Position numbers and translations under genes: made by a program
In this document: positions 1 through 9,118 of the stretch, piece after piece
How the letters are laid out: every line of letters starts with the position of its first letter
How positions within the stretch are numbered: the first letter of the stretch is position 1
Notes under the pieces: generated by a model
Databases searched by the model: none
Told to the model about the DNA's origin: nothing
The model's input: only the letters and a program-made list of their open reading frames with translations
DNA from: an uncultured Bacteroidales bacterium
GTDB lineage: Bacteria; Bacteroidota; Bacteroidia; Bacteroidales; JAUNSR01
DNA length: 44,749 nt
Assembly: GCA_947074145.1 (NCBI GenBank)
Contig: CAMTOJ010000027.1
Span: 1 to 44,749, forward strand
Direction: 5' to 3'

Positions 1-67
1 TCTGTCTGTTTCATTTTGTTACTTTTTTAGTGTAACGCTATTTTAGGACTAGACAGGGCGAACAAAA

Positions 68-107
68 AAAAGAGGCTATCTCCGAATAACCGGAAATAAC
101 CTCTTTT
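68..107. terminator. Intrinsic terminator, bidirectional
   Basis: Stem arms at 68-84 and 91-107 pair with two mismatches (AAAAGAGG against CCTCTTTT at the base, TCCG against CGGA near the loop). A-rich sequence lies left and T-rich sequence right. It lies just past the stop of the minus-strand secreted-protein gene and would end that transcript; it could also stop rightward transcripts from outside the window. Confidence 0.8.
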
Positions 108-150
108 TATTGTCTATCACCCATTATGGGTAAATCTTTTAAAATTTCAA

Positions 151-3120
151 TTACTTAACAGCAACCTTAACGCTTTTGCCATTAGCATTTACAATATAAA
201 TACCTGAAGCAAGTTCTGCATTTGGATCTACCTGTTGTCCGTTTACAGAGTGAACGTTGTAATCTTCAACACCATAAACCTTAATCTGTCTTCCTTCTAC
301 CACTACAAAGAATGTTTCCTGACCTGCATTAACATCTTCAATAGATAAAATAATATCAAAATATCTCAATTTGAAGTTATCAAATCTCAAATAGTTACAA
401 GTTGCGTTTTTAGCTTCGATACCGAAAGTAATAAATCCTGTAGAAGATCGAACAACTGCTTTGTAAGTAAGCTCTGCAGGTTCTATGATAATAAGTTCAG
501 GCTTATCAGGATACATTTCAGGATCATAATCAGGATTAGGAACTAATACAGGAGCCTTGATATATTGACGTGAAATTGCAACTCTATCATGATTAGCTTC
601 TCCGCCTAAACCATCATATATTACTAATGAAACACCATCAACGTTATCAACACCATGTTGGGTAGCGGAAGCATCAACTGAAACCTCATAGATTCCATTA
701 GGTACAGTTACTGTTTGGAAAATACTTACATCAGGAATATTATTTCCTCCGGATACCTTTTTCCCACAATAAATGTTACCTGTTTTTTCATCAAATAAAG
801 CATTAGTTTGAGTCTCCATTCCATCATTAACCCAACCTGTCAATCCATCTTCAAAACTTGGATTTTCAATCCACTGAGTATAGTCTGAACCTACTTTTAG
901 AGCAGAATTTCTAAGAGTGATTAATGCTTCATTAAGAGCACTAATTGCTCCATCAACCTTATAAACATCTCCATCAGCCATAATACCTATAACGTCTTTA
1001 AGCGAATAATCAAACTCAATTAATGCTTCCCGGGTATATAAATTTTCAACTTCCATTTCAGCTTTAGCATCAACAAAAGCAGTTGCGAAATTAAGAAGAG
1101 AAGTTAGTTTTTGGTTAAGATCTTCAAGAGTAGCTTTATTAGTTGAAGAATTAGAAAAAATTGACTCAACATTTCCACTTGCTGCAATCATTATCTGAAC
1201 AATCTGATCTTCATCTGAAGAGTATTCGTTTACTGTTTTATAAACACCATTAACAAATTCATTCAATAGAGTTATAGCAGAATTAGCCTCTTCGATAGCC
1301 TCAACAAGAGTTGCAGTTGCAGCTTTTACCTCATCAGAAGTTGCTGCGGTTAGCGATTTCTCTGCTACAACAATAGCTGCAAGAAGAGCTTCTTTATCAG
1401 CAATAAGCATTTCACCTTCTGCAAGTCTGTTTGCTTCTTCGATACGACCTTTAAGTCCATCCAAGTAACCGGCTGCAGGATCAGGATTACCTGCATACCA
1501 TATTTCAAAGTCATCTACAAGAGTCCACTGATTGCTTAACTCTCCAATATTTTTAACTCCGATTTTTAAAGTTCCACCCTCTGCAAGGAAGACACCTTCT
1601 ACAACATAAGGCATAAGAGTCACGTCGTTCATTATATCATCTTCTGCAGAAGCATCAAGTCCATTGTCGGTAAGGAACTTATTATAAATAGATGTATATT
1701 TTTCACTTTGACCGACACCGTATACTACTGCATTTCCATTAGGTTTTCCCTGTATCGCGCGAGCTTTTGCTTTAACTATATATAAACCTTCCGGCAAACC
1801 TTCAATTTCCTGATAATAATTAAATGATATAGCAGAAGGTGTTTCGCCACATACTTCAAGAGCAACATTACCGGTATTAGGTGAATCGAAACATAGATAA
1901 CCTCCGATACCTCCCGAATTTGCACATTGCCAAGCATCTACAGTATAAAAATCACCGGATAGAGTACCCTTTTCAATTGAAGAATTCTCAATTAGGAAAC
2001 TGAAATTCATAACATTATCAGCTGTAGCTTCGTCAGCACCTGAAAGAATATATTTTTTTATTGTTTCTTCGTAAATTGCAATCAAATCTTTGACTTCCTG
2101 AAGAGTTGCAGTTGAGCCTGTAAGAGCATTTAATACATCCTCATAATAATCTTTCAGATCTGCAATACCGGCTTCAATATTCATGTTTAGATATTCAGAT
2201 TTACCATAATAAAGATTATATAGAGTAACCATATCTGCCCTTGAAGTCTCAGCCAATGTGATAAAATCACGAATCTCGACAGATAATTTATAATAATCAT
2301 CTTCTGTTGATGCACGATTGCTTTTCATATCATCAAACCTTGCTCTGAATTCGCCGGAAGAAGATAACGGAGTTCTATACTCACCTAAAATAAATTTAGC
2401 AAAATCACTATCAGGTGATGCATAAGGTTTAAGCATATTATCTATTTGAGAGATATATGTAGAGAGCATATTATCCGACTCTACAAGATAAATTCTGAAG
2501 TTATCAAAACAGATCCAGTTAGCGGATGCATTTACACCCTTTATGCCGAATGTAAGATCATCTCCTTCTTTAAGTGTTACATTAATAATAAATAATTCTG
2601 AATATGGCTCTTTGTCTGCCAAATAATTAGAATTGTTAAGAAGTATAGGAGTAGAAATCAATATCTGACTATCATTCGCGAACAAGAAAGTACCTTCAAC
2701 ATGTTGATTAATATATTCTTGCTGAATAGCCTTAGCTCCTACTGAAATTTGATACTTTCCTGAAGGAAGCCCCTCTACTGTCTGAGATACAACAAAAGAA
2801 CCGATAGAACCTCCGTGACTAACCCATTTTCCCAAAGCCTCAGTACCGTCAAAATATCCGACACCGTTATTCTTTTCTTTTGTTACCTGAGTTCTACCTT
2901 CGGTAGCTGTACCGGAATTCTTAAAATTATCAAGATCCCAACCGCCCAAATAACCTACTTCTACATCATAGATTTCGAAACTTGGATTAATAAGATATGC
3001 ATCAGTCATATCAACTCCCTGAATTGCATCTTCGGTAGCAGCAAAGGAAGCCTGCATTCCTATAGTCACTGCAAAAATGGCAACAAGTCTTTTACTATTG
3101 TTTAAGTAATTTTTGCGCAT
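151..3120 (-). CDS. Large modular secreted protein with three galactose-binding-like domains and T9SS-like tail
   Basis: A 989-residue protein with a signal peptide (MRKNYLNNSKRLVAIFAVTIG, ending near SFA). Three modules begin with or near a (I)NPSFE or ENSSIE motif and end in a (D)DNFxI/L strand: roughly residues 28-213, 375-540 and 749-920. They are separated by helical stretches (about 215-370 and 545-745) rich in Ala, Leu, Glu and Lys, resembling the FIVAR-type helical spacers of surface proteins. The last 60 residues (YNVHSVNGQQV...GIYIVNANGKSVKVAVK) match the short C-terminal sorting tail of T9SS cargo. The third module closely resembles the third module of the protein at 13238-16177. 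The likely place is the cell surface and the likely role glycan binding or adhesion; no catalytic motif was recognised, so function is inference. Confidence 0.85.
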   Translation of the reverse strand: MRKNYLNNSKRLVAIFAVTIGMQASFAATEDAIQGVDMTDAYLINPSFEIYDVEVGYLGGWDLDNFKNSGTATEGRTQVTKEKNNGVGYFDGTEALGKWVSHGGSIGSFVVSQTVEGLPSGKYQISVGAKAIQQEYINQHVEGTFLFANDSQILISTPILLNNSNYLADKEPYSELFIINVTLKEGDDLTFGIKGVNASANWICFDNFRIYLVESDNMLSTYISQIDNMLKPYASPDSDFAKFILGEYRTPLSSSGEFRARFDDMKSNRASTEDDYYKLSVEIRDFITLAETSRADMVTLYNLYYGKSEYLNMNIEAGIADLKDYYEDVLNALTGSTATLQEVKDLIAIYEETIKKYILSGADEATADNVMNFSFLIENSSIEKGTLSGDFYTVDAWQCANSGGIGGYLCFDSPNTGNVALEVCGETPSAISFNYYQEIEGLPEGLYIVKAKARAIQGKPNGNAVVYGVGQSEKYTSIYNKFLTDNGLDASAEDDIMNDVTLMPYVVEGVFLAEGGTLKIGVKNIGELSNQWTLVDDFEIWYAGNPDPAAGYLDGLKGRIEEANRLAEGEMLIADKEALLAAIVVAEKSLTAATSDEVKAATATLVEAIEEANSAITLLNEFVNGVYKTVNEYSSDEDQIVQIMIAASGNVESIFSNSSTNKATLEDLNQKLTSLLNFATAFVDAKAEMEVENLYTREALIEFDYSLKDVIGIMADGDVYKVDGAISALNEALITLRNSALKVGSDYTQWIENPSFEDGLTGWVNDGMETQTNALFDEKTGNIYCGKKVSGGNNIPDVSIFQTVTVPNGIYEVSVDASATQHGVDNVDGVSLVIYDGLGGEANHDRVAISRQYIKAPVLVPNPDYDPEMYPDKPELIIIEPAELTYKAVVRSSTGFITFGIEAKNATCNYLRFDNFKLRYFDIILSIEDVNAGQETFFVVVEGRQIKVYGVEDYNVHSVNGQQVDPNAELASGIYIVNANGKSVKVAVK

Positions 3121-3732
3121 AATAATTGGATTTTAATATTGAATAATTTTATAATTTATAGCTTTTTATATTTTCAAATAATCATATATCTAATAGTATT
3201 CGACAAAACTCAAGAATTGTCGTATAGTATTAAAAGTTATCTAAAACAATATTGATTATTTTTTTTAGTATTCGACAAAAACTAAGAATTGCCGCATAAT
3301 TTTAGATGTTATCTAAAGCAATACCATGCATTTTGAGAAGGGTTATTTATCAATATTTTTGAATTTTTCTTTTGCGTTAAATTAACAATGCTTGAATATT
3401 GTTGCTAATTATAAGCATAATCTATGTATTTTGTGATTATTTTTTAGTGTTATAAACATCACGTAAATTTCTAATTATGCTCTTCTCAACAATCAAGTGT
3501 TCAAAGATATAAATATTTTAATTATATTTATTTTTATTTTTTTTATTAAAAAGTGTAATGCATAATATGTTTTAATATTTTATTATACTTCATACAATGG
3601 AATATATATTAAATTATCCCGCTTACACTTAATATCTTAAAGGCTGTTAGGATACAACTTTGTTTAGAGAAAATAAAATTCTATGTAAAGTCAAAACATA
3701 TATGCAATGGATAGAATAGAGGGTATAAAAAA
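3121..3732. other. Gene-free upstream region of the secreted-protein gene
   Basis: AT-rich stretch between the parC terminator and the minus-strand secreted-protein gene. It holds the 72-bp tandem repeat described separately; the rest shows no ORF or structure I can support. It must contain the promoter of the gene ending at 151. Confidence 0.7.
3195..3338. repeat. Two-copy 72-bp tandem repeat with internal dyad
   Basis: Copy A starts at 3195 and copy B at 3267, both beginning AGTATTCGACAAAA and aligning without gaps over most of 72 bp, diverging towards the end. Each contains a dyad: CGACAA-n10-TTGTCG at 3201-3222 in copy A, and CGACAA-n10-TTGCCG at 3273-3294 in copy B. A second conserved block, GTTATCTAAA, follows in both. 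Placement 75-215 bp upstream of a minus-strand start suggests paired regulator sites. Confidence 0.75.
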
Positions 3733-3763
3733 AGCCATTTGACAACAACTATGTCAAATGGCT
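3733..3763 (-). terminator. Intrinsic terminator of parC
   Basis: Perfect 12-bp stem AGCCATTTGACA / TGTCAAATGGCT (3733-3744 and 3752-3763). On the minus strand it is followed by a run of seven T, 28 bp after the parC stop. Confidence 0.9.
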
Positions 3764-3790
3764 ATATATTATTTATTTGAAAATATTTTT

Positions 3791-6472
3791 TTAAAAAAGT
3801 GTTCCTTGAGGCGAATCGTTATTAGGCGCCAGAGCTTCTGCATCCAAATCATTTTCATCATCGGCAGGACCTGATTCATCTTGAGAAACAGGTTTCTCCT
3901 TTTTCAAAGGTTCAAGTTCGGTGATCTTTTCTACATTATATGTAGCAATACGTTTTCCTTTTGCTTTAAATCCTTTAACCCCAATAAATTCATTGACATC
4001 TATTACTTGTGCTTCCCTAAACGAGTCATTTCCTCCGAATACAACTTTAAATATAGGAAAATCATTATCGCTTAATGTAATAAGATATGATTTAGGATTA
4101 TCACTAACGAAATTCTGTTTCTTAGCTGTTGCTTCAAGTTTGAAACGTTTCAAATAACTAAACTTCTGATCTGCATCGTAAAGAGCGGCTGTCCATACTT
4201 TATGCGGATCATATTTCTCTATTCTCAGAATATTCTCCTCGTAATGATTGGTAACATCAAAAGAAGAGATATAGAAATCGCCGTTTTTAAGAATTACAAG
4301 TATAGAATCACCTGTGTTGAATTCGCCAAGCAAAGTACCGCGACCGTCAGTATTCAGTCGATTAACATCAAAGTCAAACCAAATCTGACGACCACCAAGT
4401 GTTGATTTTCCTTTTTCCTTCAATACTATGCGATGCACTTCATTCTTAGTCATAATATTTCCCATTGAAGCACGTCCTTTTATTGCAATATCGGCGAAAT
4501 CAATATCAGCCTGAAGCTGCTTCATGCGAGGTTTAGGTTTGAATGTCACTCTTAATATATCTGTTTCACCGTTAGGGTTTGCAGAGAAATGAACTATTCG
4601 AGAGCCCGGTTTACCTTGTGTCAGATCATATTCCTTATCTCTTGTAATAGATGTTACATTGAAACGCTTCATATAATGCAATCCATCTTTACCGTCACGA
4701 TATACTACATTGTATATAGTACGAGTATCATTTTTACGGAATACATTAAGATAAAGTACGTTTTTACCGACAAACATCTTATCGGCAACTTTCACAATCT
4801 TATATTTTCCATCCTTATAGAATATGATGACATCGTCAATGTCAGAGCAGTTGCAAACAAACTCATCTTTTTTAAGATCCATGCCTATAAAGCCATCTTC
4901 GCGATTGATGTATAATTTATGGTTGGCTTCGGCCACTTTTGCGATCTCGATAGTATCGAAACTTCTAATCTCAGTAAGACGAGGATAAATATGACCATAT
5001 TTATCTTTAAGATGCTGATACCATTTAATGGTAAAATCGCCTATATGATTAAGATTGTAATCTATCTCTTTTATCTTCTCCTTAATCTTGAGCATTAGTT
5101 CATCTGCCTTATCTGCATTAAACTTAAGGATACGTCCCATCTTGATCTCCATAAGACGAAGAATATCGTCGTCATTTATATCGCGGTAAAAAGATGGTTT
5201 GTATGGAGTAAGACGTTTGTCGACATGCGCAATTGCTTGTTGCATATCTTTACTGTTTTCAAACTCTTTATCCTTATATATACGCTCTTGAATAAATATT
5301 TTTTCAAGGGAAGAAAACAACATTTGCTCCATCAATTCACCTTTCTGAATCTGCAATTCAAGTTTTAGCAGTTCGAGAGTAGAATCAACAGTTGAACGTA
5401 GCACCGTGCTAACATTAAGAAAGTGTGGTTTGTTATCCTCAATAATACAGCAGTTAGGCGAGATACTCACTTCGCAATCAGTGAAAGCGTATAAAGCATC
5501 AATTGTTTTATCGGAAGAAACACCCGGAGCGAGATGTACAAGAATTTCAACTTCGCTTGCAGTATTATCATCAACCTTTCTGATCTTAATCTTCCCCTTA
5601 TCGTTAGCTCTAAGGATAGAATCGATAAGTGATGAAGTGGTTTTTCCAAAAGGGATGTCAACAATAGCAAGGGTTTTATTATCTCTTTTCTCAATCTTGG
5701 CTCTTATCTTCACACTTCCGCCACGTTCGCCGTCATTATAACGGGAAACATCAATATAACCTTTAGTCTGAAAATCGGGATATATGGTAAAGGGCTCATC
5801 TTTAAGATAAGATATTGAAGCATCGATAAGCTCATTGAAGTTATGAGGCAATATTTTTGAAGAAAGACCAACGGCAATACCCTCCACTCCCTGGGCAAGA
5901 AGAAGCGGAAATTTGACAGGCAATGTTATAGGCTCCTTATTTCTTCCGTCGTAAGATAATTTCCAGTTAGTGGTCTTAGGATTAAAAAGAACCTCCAGAG
6001 CGAACTTCGAAAGTCTGGCTTCTATATAACGGGGAGCAGCAGCTCCGTCGCCCGTAAGAATATTACCCCAGTTACCCTGACAATCGATAAGAAGATCTTT
6101 TTGTCCGAGCTGAACAAGAGCATCTCCGATTGATGCATCACCATGTGGGTGATATTGCATAGTATGACCGATAATGTTCGCTACTTTATTGTATCGACCA
6201 TCATCAAGAGCTTTCATAGCATGAAGTATCCTTCGCTGCACAGGTTTAAGCCCGTCGTAAACATGGGGAACTGCACGTTCTAATATAACATATGAAGCAT
6301 AATCGAGGAACCAGCTCTGATACATTCCGGAAAGGTGATATTTCACACCCGGATTTTCAATATCAACTACCTTATAAGAAGAGTGACTTTCATGATCTTC
6401 ATCATTTTTTTTCGAGCCTCCTCTTTTAGAAGAGTTTTCTTCGTTTATTTCTTTATCGTCAATATTACTCAT
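3791..6472 (-). CDS. parC: DNA topoisomerase IV subunit A
   Basis: An 893-residue type IIA topoisomerase A subunit, the strand-cutting half of topoisomerase IV, which decatenates daughter chromosomes with ParE. The breakage-reunion domain starts near residue 45 (KYHLSGMYQSWFLDYASYVI) and carries the catalytic tyrosine in AAPRYIEARL (Y149) and the conserved YHPHGDAS segment near 107-114. The second half forms the predicted beta-pinwheel C-terminal domain; it lacks a GyrA box, which argues for ParC rather than GyrA. A charged, low-complexity N-terminus (about 35 residues) and an acidic C-terminus flank it. Length fits Bacteroidetes ParC. parE is not in this window. Divergent from the glycyl-tRNA synthetase gene. 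Confidence 0.95.
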   Translation of the reverse strand: MSNIDDKEINEENSSKRGGSKKNDEDHESHSSYKVVDIENPGVKYHLSGMYQSWFLDYASYVILERAVPHVYDGLKPVQRRILHAMKALDDGRYNKVANIIGHTMQYHPHGDASIGDALVQLGQKDLLIDCQGNWGNILTGDGAAAPRYIEARLSKFALEVLFNPKTTNWKLSYDGRNKEPITLPVKFPLLLAQGVEGIAVGLSSKILPHNFNELIDASISYLKDEPFTIYPDFQTKGYIDVSRYNDGERGGSVKIRAKIEKRDNKTLAIVDIPFGKTTSSLIDSILRANDKGKIKIRKVDDNTASEVEILVHLAPGVSSDKTIDALYAFTDCEVSISPNCCIIEDNKPHFLNVSTVLRSTVDSTLELLKLELQIQKGELMEQMLFSSLEKIFIQERIYKDKEFENSKDMQQAIAHVDKRLTPYKPSFYRDINDDDILRLMEIKMGRILKFNADKADELMLKIKEKIKEIDYNLNHIGDFTIKWYQHLKDKYGHIYPRLTEIRSFDTIEIAKVAEANHKLYINREDGFIGMDLKKDEFVCNCSDIDDVIIFYKDGKYKIVKVADKMFVGKNVLYLNVFRKNDTRTIYNVVYRDGKDGLHYMKRFNVTSITRDKEYDLTQGKPGSRIVHFSANPNGETDILRVTFKPKPRMKQLQADIDFADIAIKGRASMGNIMTKNEVHRIVLKEKGKSTLGGRQIWFDFDVNRLNTDGRGTLLGEFNTGDSILVILKNGDFYISSFDVTNHYEENILRIEKYDPHKVWTAALYDADQKFSYLKRFKLEATAKKQNFVSDNPKSYLITLSDNDFPIFKVVFGGNDSFREAQVIDVNEFIGVKGFKAKGKRIATYNVEKITELEPLKKEKPVSQDESGPADDENDLDAEALAPNNDSPQGTLF

Positions 6473-6510
6473 TTCAATATTTTTTAGCCTATATAAAAGG
6501 TGTCTGCCTT

Positions 6511-6526
6511 CAAAAATACAAATATA
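6511..6526 (-). promoter_or_regulatory. Candidate -7 boxes for parC
   Basis: Two adjacent minus-strand matches to TAnnTTTG: TATTTTTG (6511-6518) and TATATTTG (6519-6526), 38-54 bp upstream of the parC start. No clear -33 TTTG accompanies them, so this is a sequence match only. Confidence 0.45.
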
Positions 6527-6622
6527 ATCAAAAAAAGTATTTACTTTGCGCTCTGTAATAAACTGCCCTTAATGGGCTACGTTACACATTAATAGATAAC
6601 AAAACAGAATAAATTAAAATAT

Positions 6623-8173
6623 ATGGCACAGCAGGAAGATGTTTTCAAAAAGTTGGTCTCTCACAGTAAGGAGTACGGTTTTGTATTTCAGTCAAGTGAG
6701 ATATACGACGGACTATCGGCTGTTTATGACTACGGTCAGAACGGTGTGGAGTTAAAAAACAATATTAAGAAATACTGGTGGGATAGCATGGTGCTTCTTC
6801 ATGAAAATGTTGTAGGTATCGACTCTGCTATTTTTATGCATCCTACAATTTGGAAAGCATCGGGTCACGTTGACGCATTCAACGATCCTTTGATAGATAA
6901 TAAAGATTCAAAAAAACGTTATCGTGCGGATGTTCTTATTGAAGATCAGCTTGCAAAATATGACGATAAAATAACAAAAGAGGTAGAAAAGGCGGCTAAA
7001 CGTTTTGGCGAGAGCTTCGACGAGGCTCAGTTCCGCGCAACTAATACACGTGTTCTTGAAAATCAAGCTAAACGTGAAGCTCTTCATGAGAGATTTGCAA
7101 AAGCTCTTAACGACAGTAATCTTGAAGAACTTCGTCAGATTATCGTAGATGAAGAGATTGTATGTCCTATTTCAGGAACAAAAAACTGGACAGAAGTTCG
7201 TCAGTTCAATCTTATGTTCTCAACAGAGATGGGATCGACTGCAGAGGGAGCTCTTAAGGTTTATCTTCGTCCTGAGACTGCACAAGGTATCTTCGTAAAC
7301 TACCTTAATGTACAGAAAACAGGTCGTATGAAGATTCCTTTCGGTATTGCACAGATCGGTAAGGCTTTCCGTAATGAGATCGTTGCTCGTCAGTTCATCT
7401 TCCGTATGCGTGAATTCGAACAGATGGAAATGCAATTCTTTGTACGTCCGGGAGAGGAACTTAAATGGTTCGATCAATGGAAACAGACACGTCTAAAATG
7501 GCATAAAGCTCTTGGTCTTGGTGATCAGAAGTATCGTTTCCACGATCACGATAAACTTGCTCATTACGCTAATGCTGCAACAGATATCGAATTCCAGATG
7601 CCTTTCGGTTTCAAAGAAGTTGAAGGTATTCACTCAAGAACTGATTTCGACTTGTCGAGCCACGAACAATATTCAGGAAAAAAACTTCAGTATTTCGATC
7701 CTGAATTAAATAAATCGTATGTTCCTTACGTAATTGAAACATCTATCGGGGTTGACCGTATGTTCCTTTCTGTAATGGCTGCGGCTTATACAGAAGAGAA
7801 ACTTGAAAACGGTGAATCTCGTGTAGTTCTTAAACTTCCTGTAGCTCTTGCTCCTGTTAAAGTTGCTGTTATGCCTTTGACTAAGAAAGATGGAATGCCT
7901 GAGAAAGCACAGGAGATTATCGATGATTTGAAATTCGATGTTAAATGTCAGTATGATGAAAAAGATTCTATCGGTAAACGTTACCGTCGTCAGGATGCTA
8001 TCGGTACTCCTTTCTGCGTAACAGTCGATCATCAGACTCTTCAGGATAACACGGTTACTATCCGTCATCGCGATACAATGGAACAGGAAAGGGTTGCTAT
8101 CGATCAACTTCGTTCTATCATCGTTGATTATGTATCTTTACGTAATCTTTTGAAAAAAATCAAAGAAGACTAA
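6623..8173 (+). CDS. glyS: Glycine--tRNA ligase
   Basis: A 516-residue class II aminoacyl-tRNA synthetase of the single-chain dimeric type (also called GlyQS), which charges tRNA-Gly with glycine. Visible signatures: N-terminal class II core (residues 1-60), Gly-specific insert with VCPISGTKNW, substrate segment YLRPETAQGIFVNY, motif 2 FRNEIVARQFIFRMREFEQME, motif 3 ETSIGVDRMFL, and a C-terminal anticodon-binding domain from about residue 410 (LPVALAPVKVAVMPL). Length matches bacterial members of this type rather than the alpha2beta2 type. Leader of about 80 bp contains a small GCCC-TTAAT-GGGC hairpin (about 6565-6577). Ends at its own terminator, so monocistronic. Confidence 0.95.
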   Translation: MAQQEDVFKKLVSHSKEYGFVFQSSEIYDGLSAVYDYGQNGVELKNNIKKYWWDSMVLLHENVVGIDSAIFMHPTIWKASGHVDAFNDPLIDNKDSKKRYRADVLIEDQLAKYDDKITKEVEKAAKRFGESFDEAQFRATNTRVLENQAKREALHERFAKALNDSNLEELRQIIVDEEIVCPISGTKNWTEVRQFNLMFSTEMGSTAEGALKVYLRPETAQGIFVNYLNVQKTGRMKIPFGIAQIGKAFRNEIVARQFIFRMREFEQMEMQFFVRPGEELKWFDQWKQTRLKWHKALGLGDQKYRFHDHDKLAHYANAATDIEFQMPFGFKEVEGIHSRTDFDLSSHEQYSGKKLQYFDPELNKSYVPYVIETSIGVDRMFLSVMAAAYTEEKLENGESRVVLKLPVALAPVKVAVMPLTKKDGMPEKAQEIIDDLKFDVKCQYDEKDSIGKRYRRQDAIGTPFCVTVDHQTLQDNTVTIRHRDTMEQERVAIDQLRSIIVDYVSLRNLLKKIKED

Positions 8174-8181
8174 ATAATTGA

Positions 8182-8215
8182 TTATAAAGCCTCGATAATT
8201 ACCGAGGCTTTATAA
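8182..8215 (+). terminator. Intrinsic terminator of the glycyl-tRNA synthetase gene
   Basis: Perfect 13-bp stem TTATAAAGCCTCG / CGAGGCTTTATAA (8182-8194, 8203-8215), 9 bp after the stop. A T-rich tail follows with the T run slightly distal. Confidence 0.85.
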
Positions 8216-8289
8216 ATCTTATGTTTTTTTAGTTTTATGATTTAATAATAGTGATTTATTTTGCAGGTTATAAATAAACTACGGTATAA

Positions 8290-8838
8290 ATGAGAAATAT
8301 AAAACAAATTCTATTGTGTCTGTTTGCTTCTGTGATGATGGTATCTTGTCTTAAAGATGATGATTCTGAAGATTATGCCGTATGGAAGGCTGAAAACGAA
8401 GCATTTTTTAAAAGAATGCAGGATTCTATCGATCCCGCTACGGGTGAACTCTATTACAGAAAGATAGAGTCGTTGGCTTATCCGCAATATTATGTTCTGG
8501 TTCATGAACTTGAGGCAGGACCTGCAGAAAACACTACAAAACCATTGTTCACAAGTACTGTCACTGTTGATTATGAAGGTCATCTATATAATACAACTGA
8601 GGAATTTGCTGAAGGAAATGTGACGTTTATTGTTGGTAGAGGAACTTCTACATATCCTGTTTCCACAGGATGGACATGGGCATTAATGGATATGACAGTT
8701 GGCGATAAATGGGAAGTTGTTATCCCTTGGGAACTTGCATACGGATCTTCGGGCAACGGAACAATTCCTCCATATTCAACATTGATATTCGACATGAAAT
8801 TGGTTAGTATCCCAATGTATGAAACAGGATATAACTAA
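8290..8838 (+). CDS. FKBP-type peptidyl-prolyl cis-trans isomerase lipoprotein
   Basis: A 182-residue lipoprotein: signal peptide with lipobox VSC (Cys about residue 20) then an acidic KDDD stretch, as common for surface-exported lipoproteins of this phylum. The FKBP fold occupies roughly residues 90-178, with TVTVDYEGHLYN, the GWTWALMDMTVGDKWEVVIPW segment (equivalent to GW..gl..M..G.k..v.iP), LAYG and IPPYSTLIFDMKL. It should catalyse prolyl isomerisation during folding of envelope proteins. The flanking terminators at 8182-8215 and 8873-8895 make it a single-gene unit. Confidence 0.9.
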   Translation: MRNIKQILLCLFASVMMVSCLKDDDSEDYAVWKAENEAFFKRMQDSIDPATGELYYRKIESLAYPQYYVLVHELEAGPAENTTKPLFTSTVTVDYEGHLYNTTEEFAEGNVTFIVGRGTSTYPVSTGWTWALMDMTVGDKWEVVIPWELAYGSSGNGTIPPYSTLIFDMKLVSIPMYETGYN

Positions 8839-8872
8839 TACATATAAGAAATTTACAATGTAATATACCAAG

Positions 8873-8895
8873 AAAGGTCGGTAATTCCGGCCTTT
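8873..8895 (+). terminator. Intrinsic terminator of the FKBP gene
   Basis: Stem AAAGGTCGG / CCGGCCTTT (8873-8881, 8887-8895; one G-T wobble) with a 5-nt loop followed by a T run. Confidence 0.9.
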
Positions 8896-8926
8896 TTTGT
8901 TATATATTATTTTACTATTCAATAAG

Positions 8927-8957
8927 TTGAGTTAATAAATTATTTTAGATATATTTG
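8927..8957 (+). promoter_or_regulatory. Candidate Bacteroidetes promoter for the nfnAB-like operon
   Basis: TTG (8927-8929), 20-bp spacer, then TATATTTG (8950-8957), a perfect TAnnTTTG -7 box. Transcription from here would give a leader of about 150 nt before the start at 9119, containing the dyad at 9068-9090. Confidence 0.55.
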
Positions 8958-9067
8958 AGTGTTTATAAAAAGCGCTATTAAATTGAATATTTATAAATTA
9001 TAAGATTCAAGATATTATGCTTAATCACTGATAAAATAATTTAGCTAAAAACACACATCTTAGACGT

Positions 9068-9090
9068 TGATCATATTACAAATATGATCA
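9068..9090. promoter_or_regulatory. Inverted repeat in the nfnAB-like leader
   Basis: Perfect 9-bp arms TGATCATAT and ATATGATCA around a 5-bp centre, ending 28 bp before the start codon at 9119. The spacing and symmetry suit a dimeric regulator or an RNA hairpin; there is no T run, so it is not an intrinsic terminator. Confidence 0.5.
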
Positions 9091-9118
9091 CATAAGACAT
9101 ATGTAATCTTTTTTTATA

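Noticed and set aside
3195..3338. Tandem repeat as a CRISPR remnant
   Set aside because: The repeats are contiguous with no unique spacers, only two copies exist and no cas gene is present.
7706..8107. Open frame of 133 codons on the minus strand inside the glycyl-tRNA synthetase gene
   Set aside because: It is antisense to a clearly conserved gene and its translation has no recognisable features.
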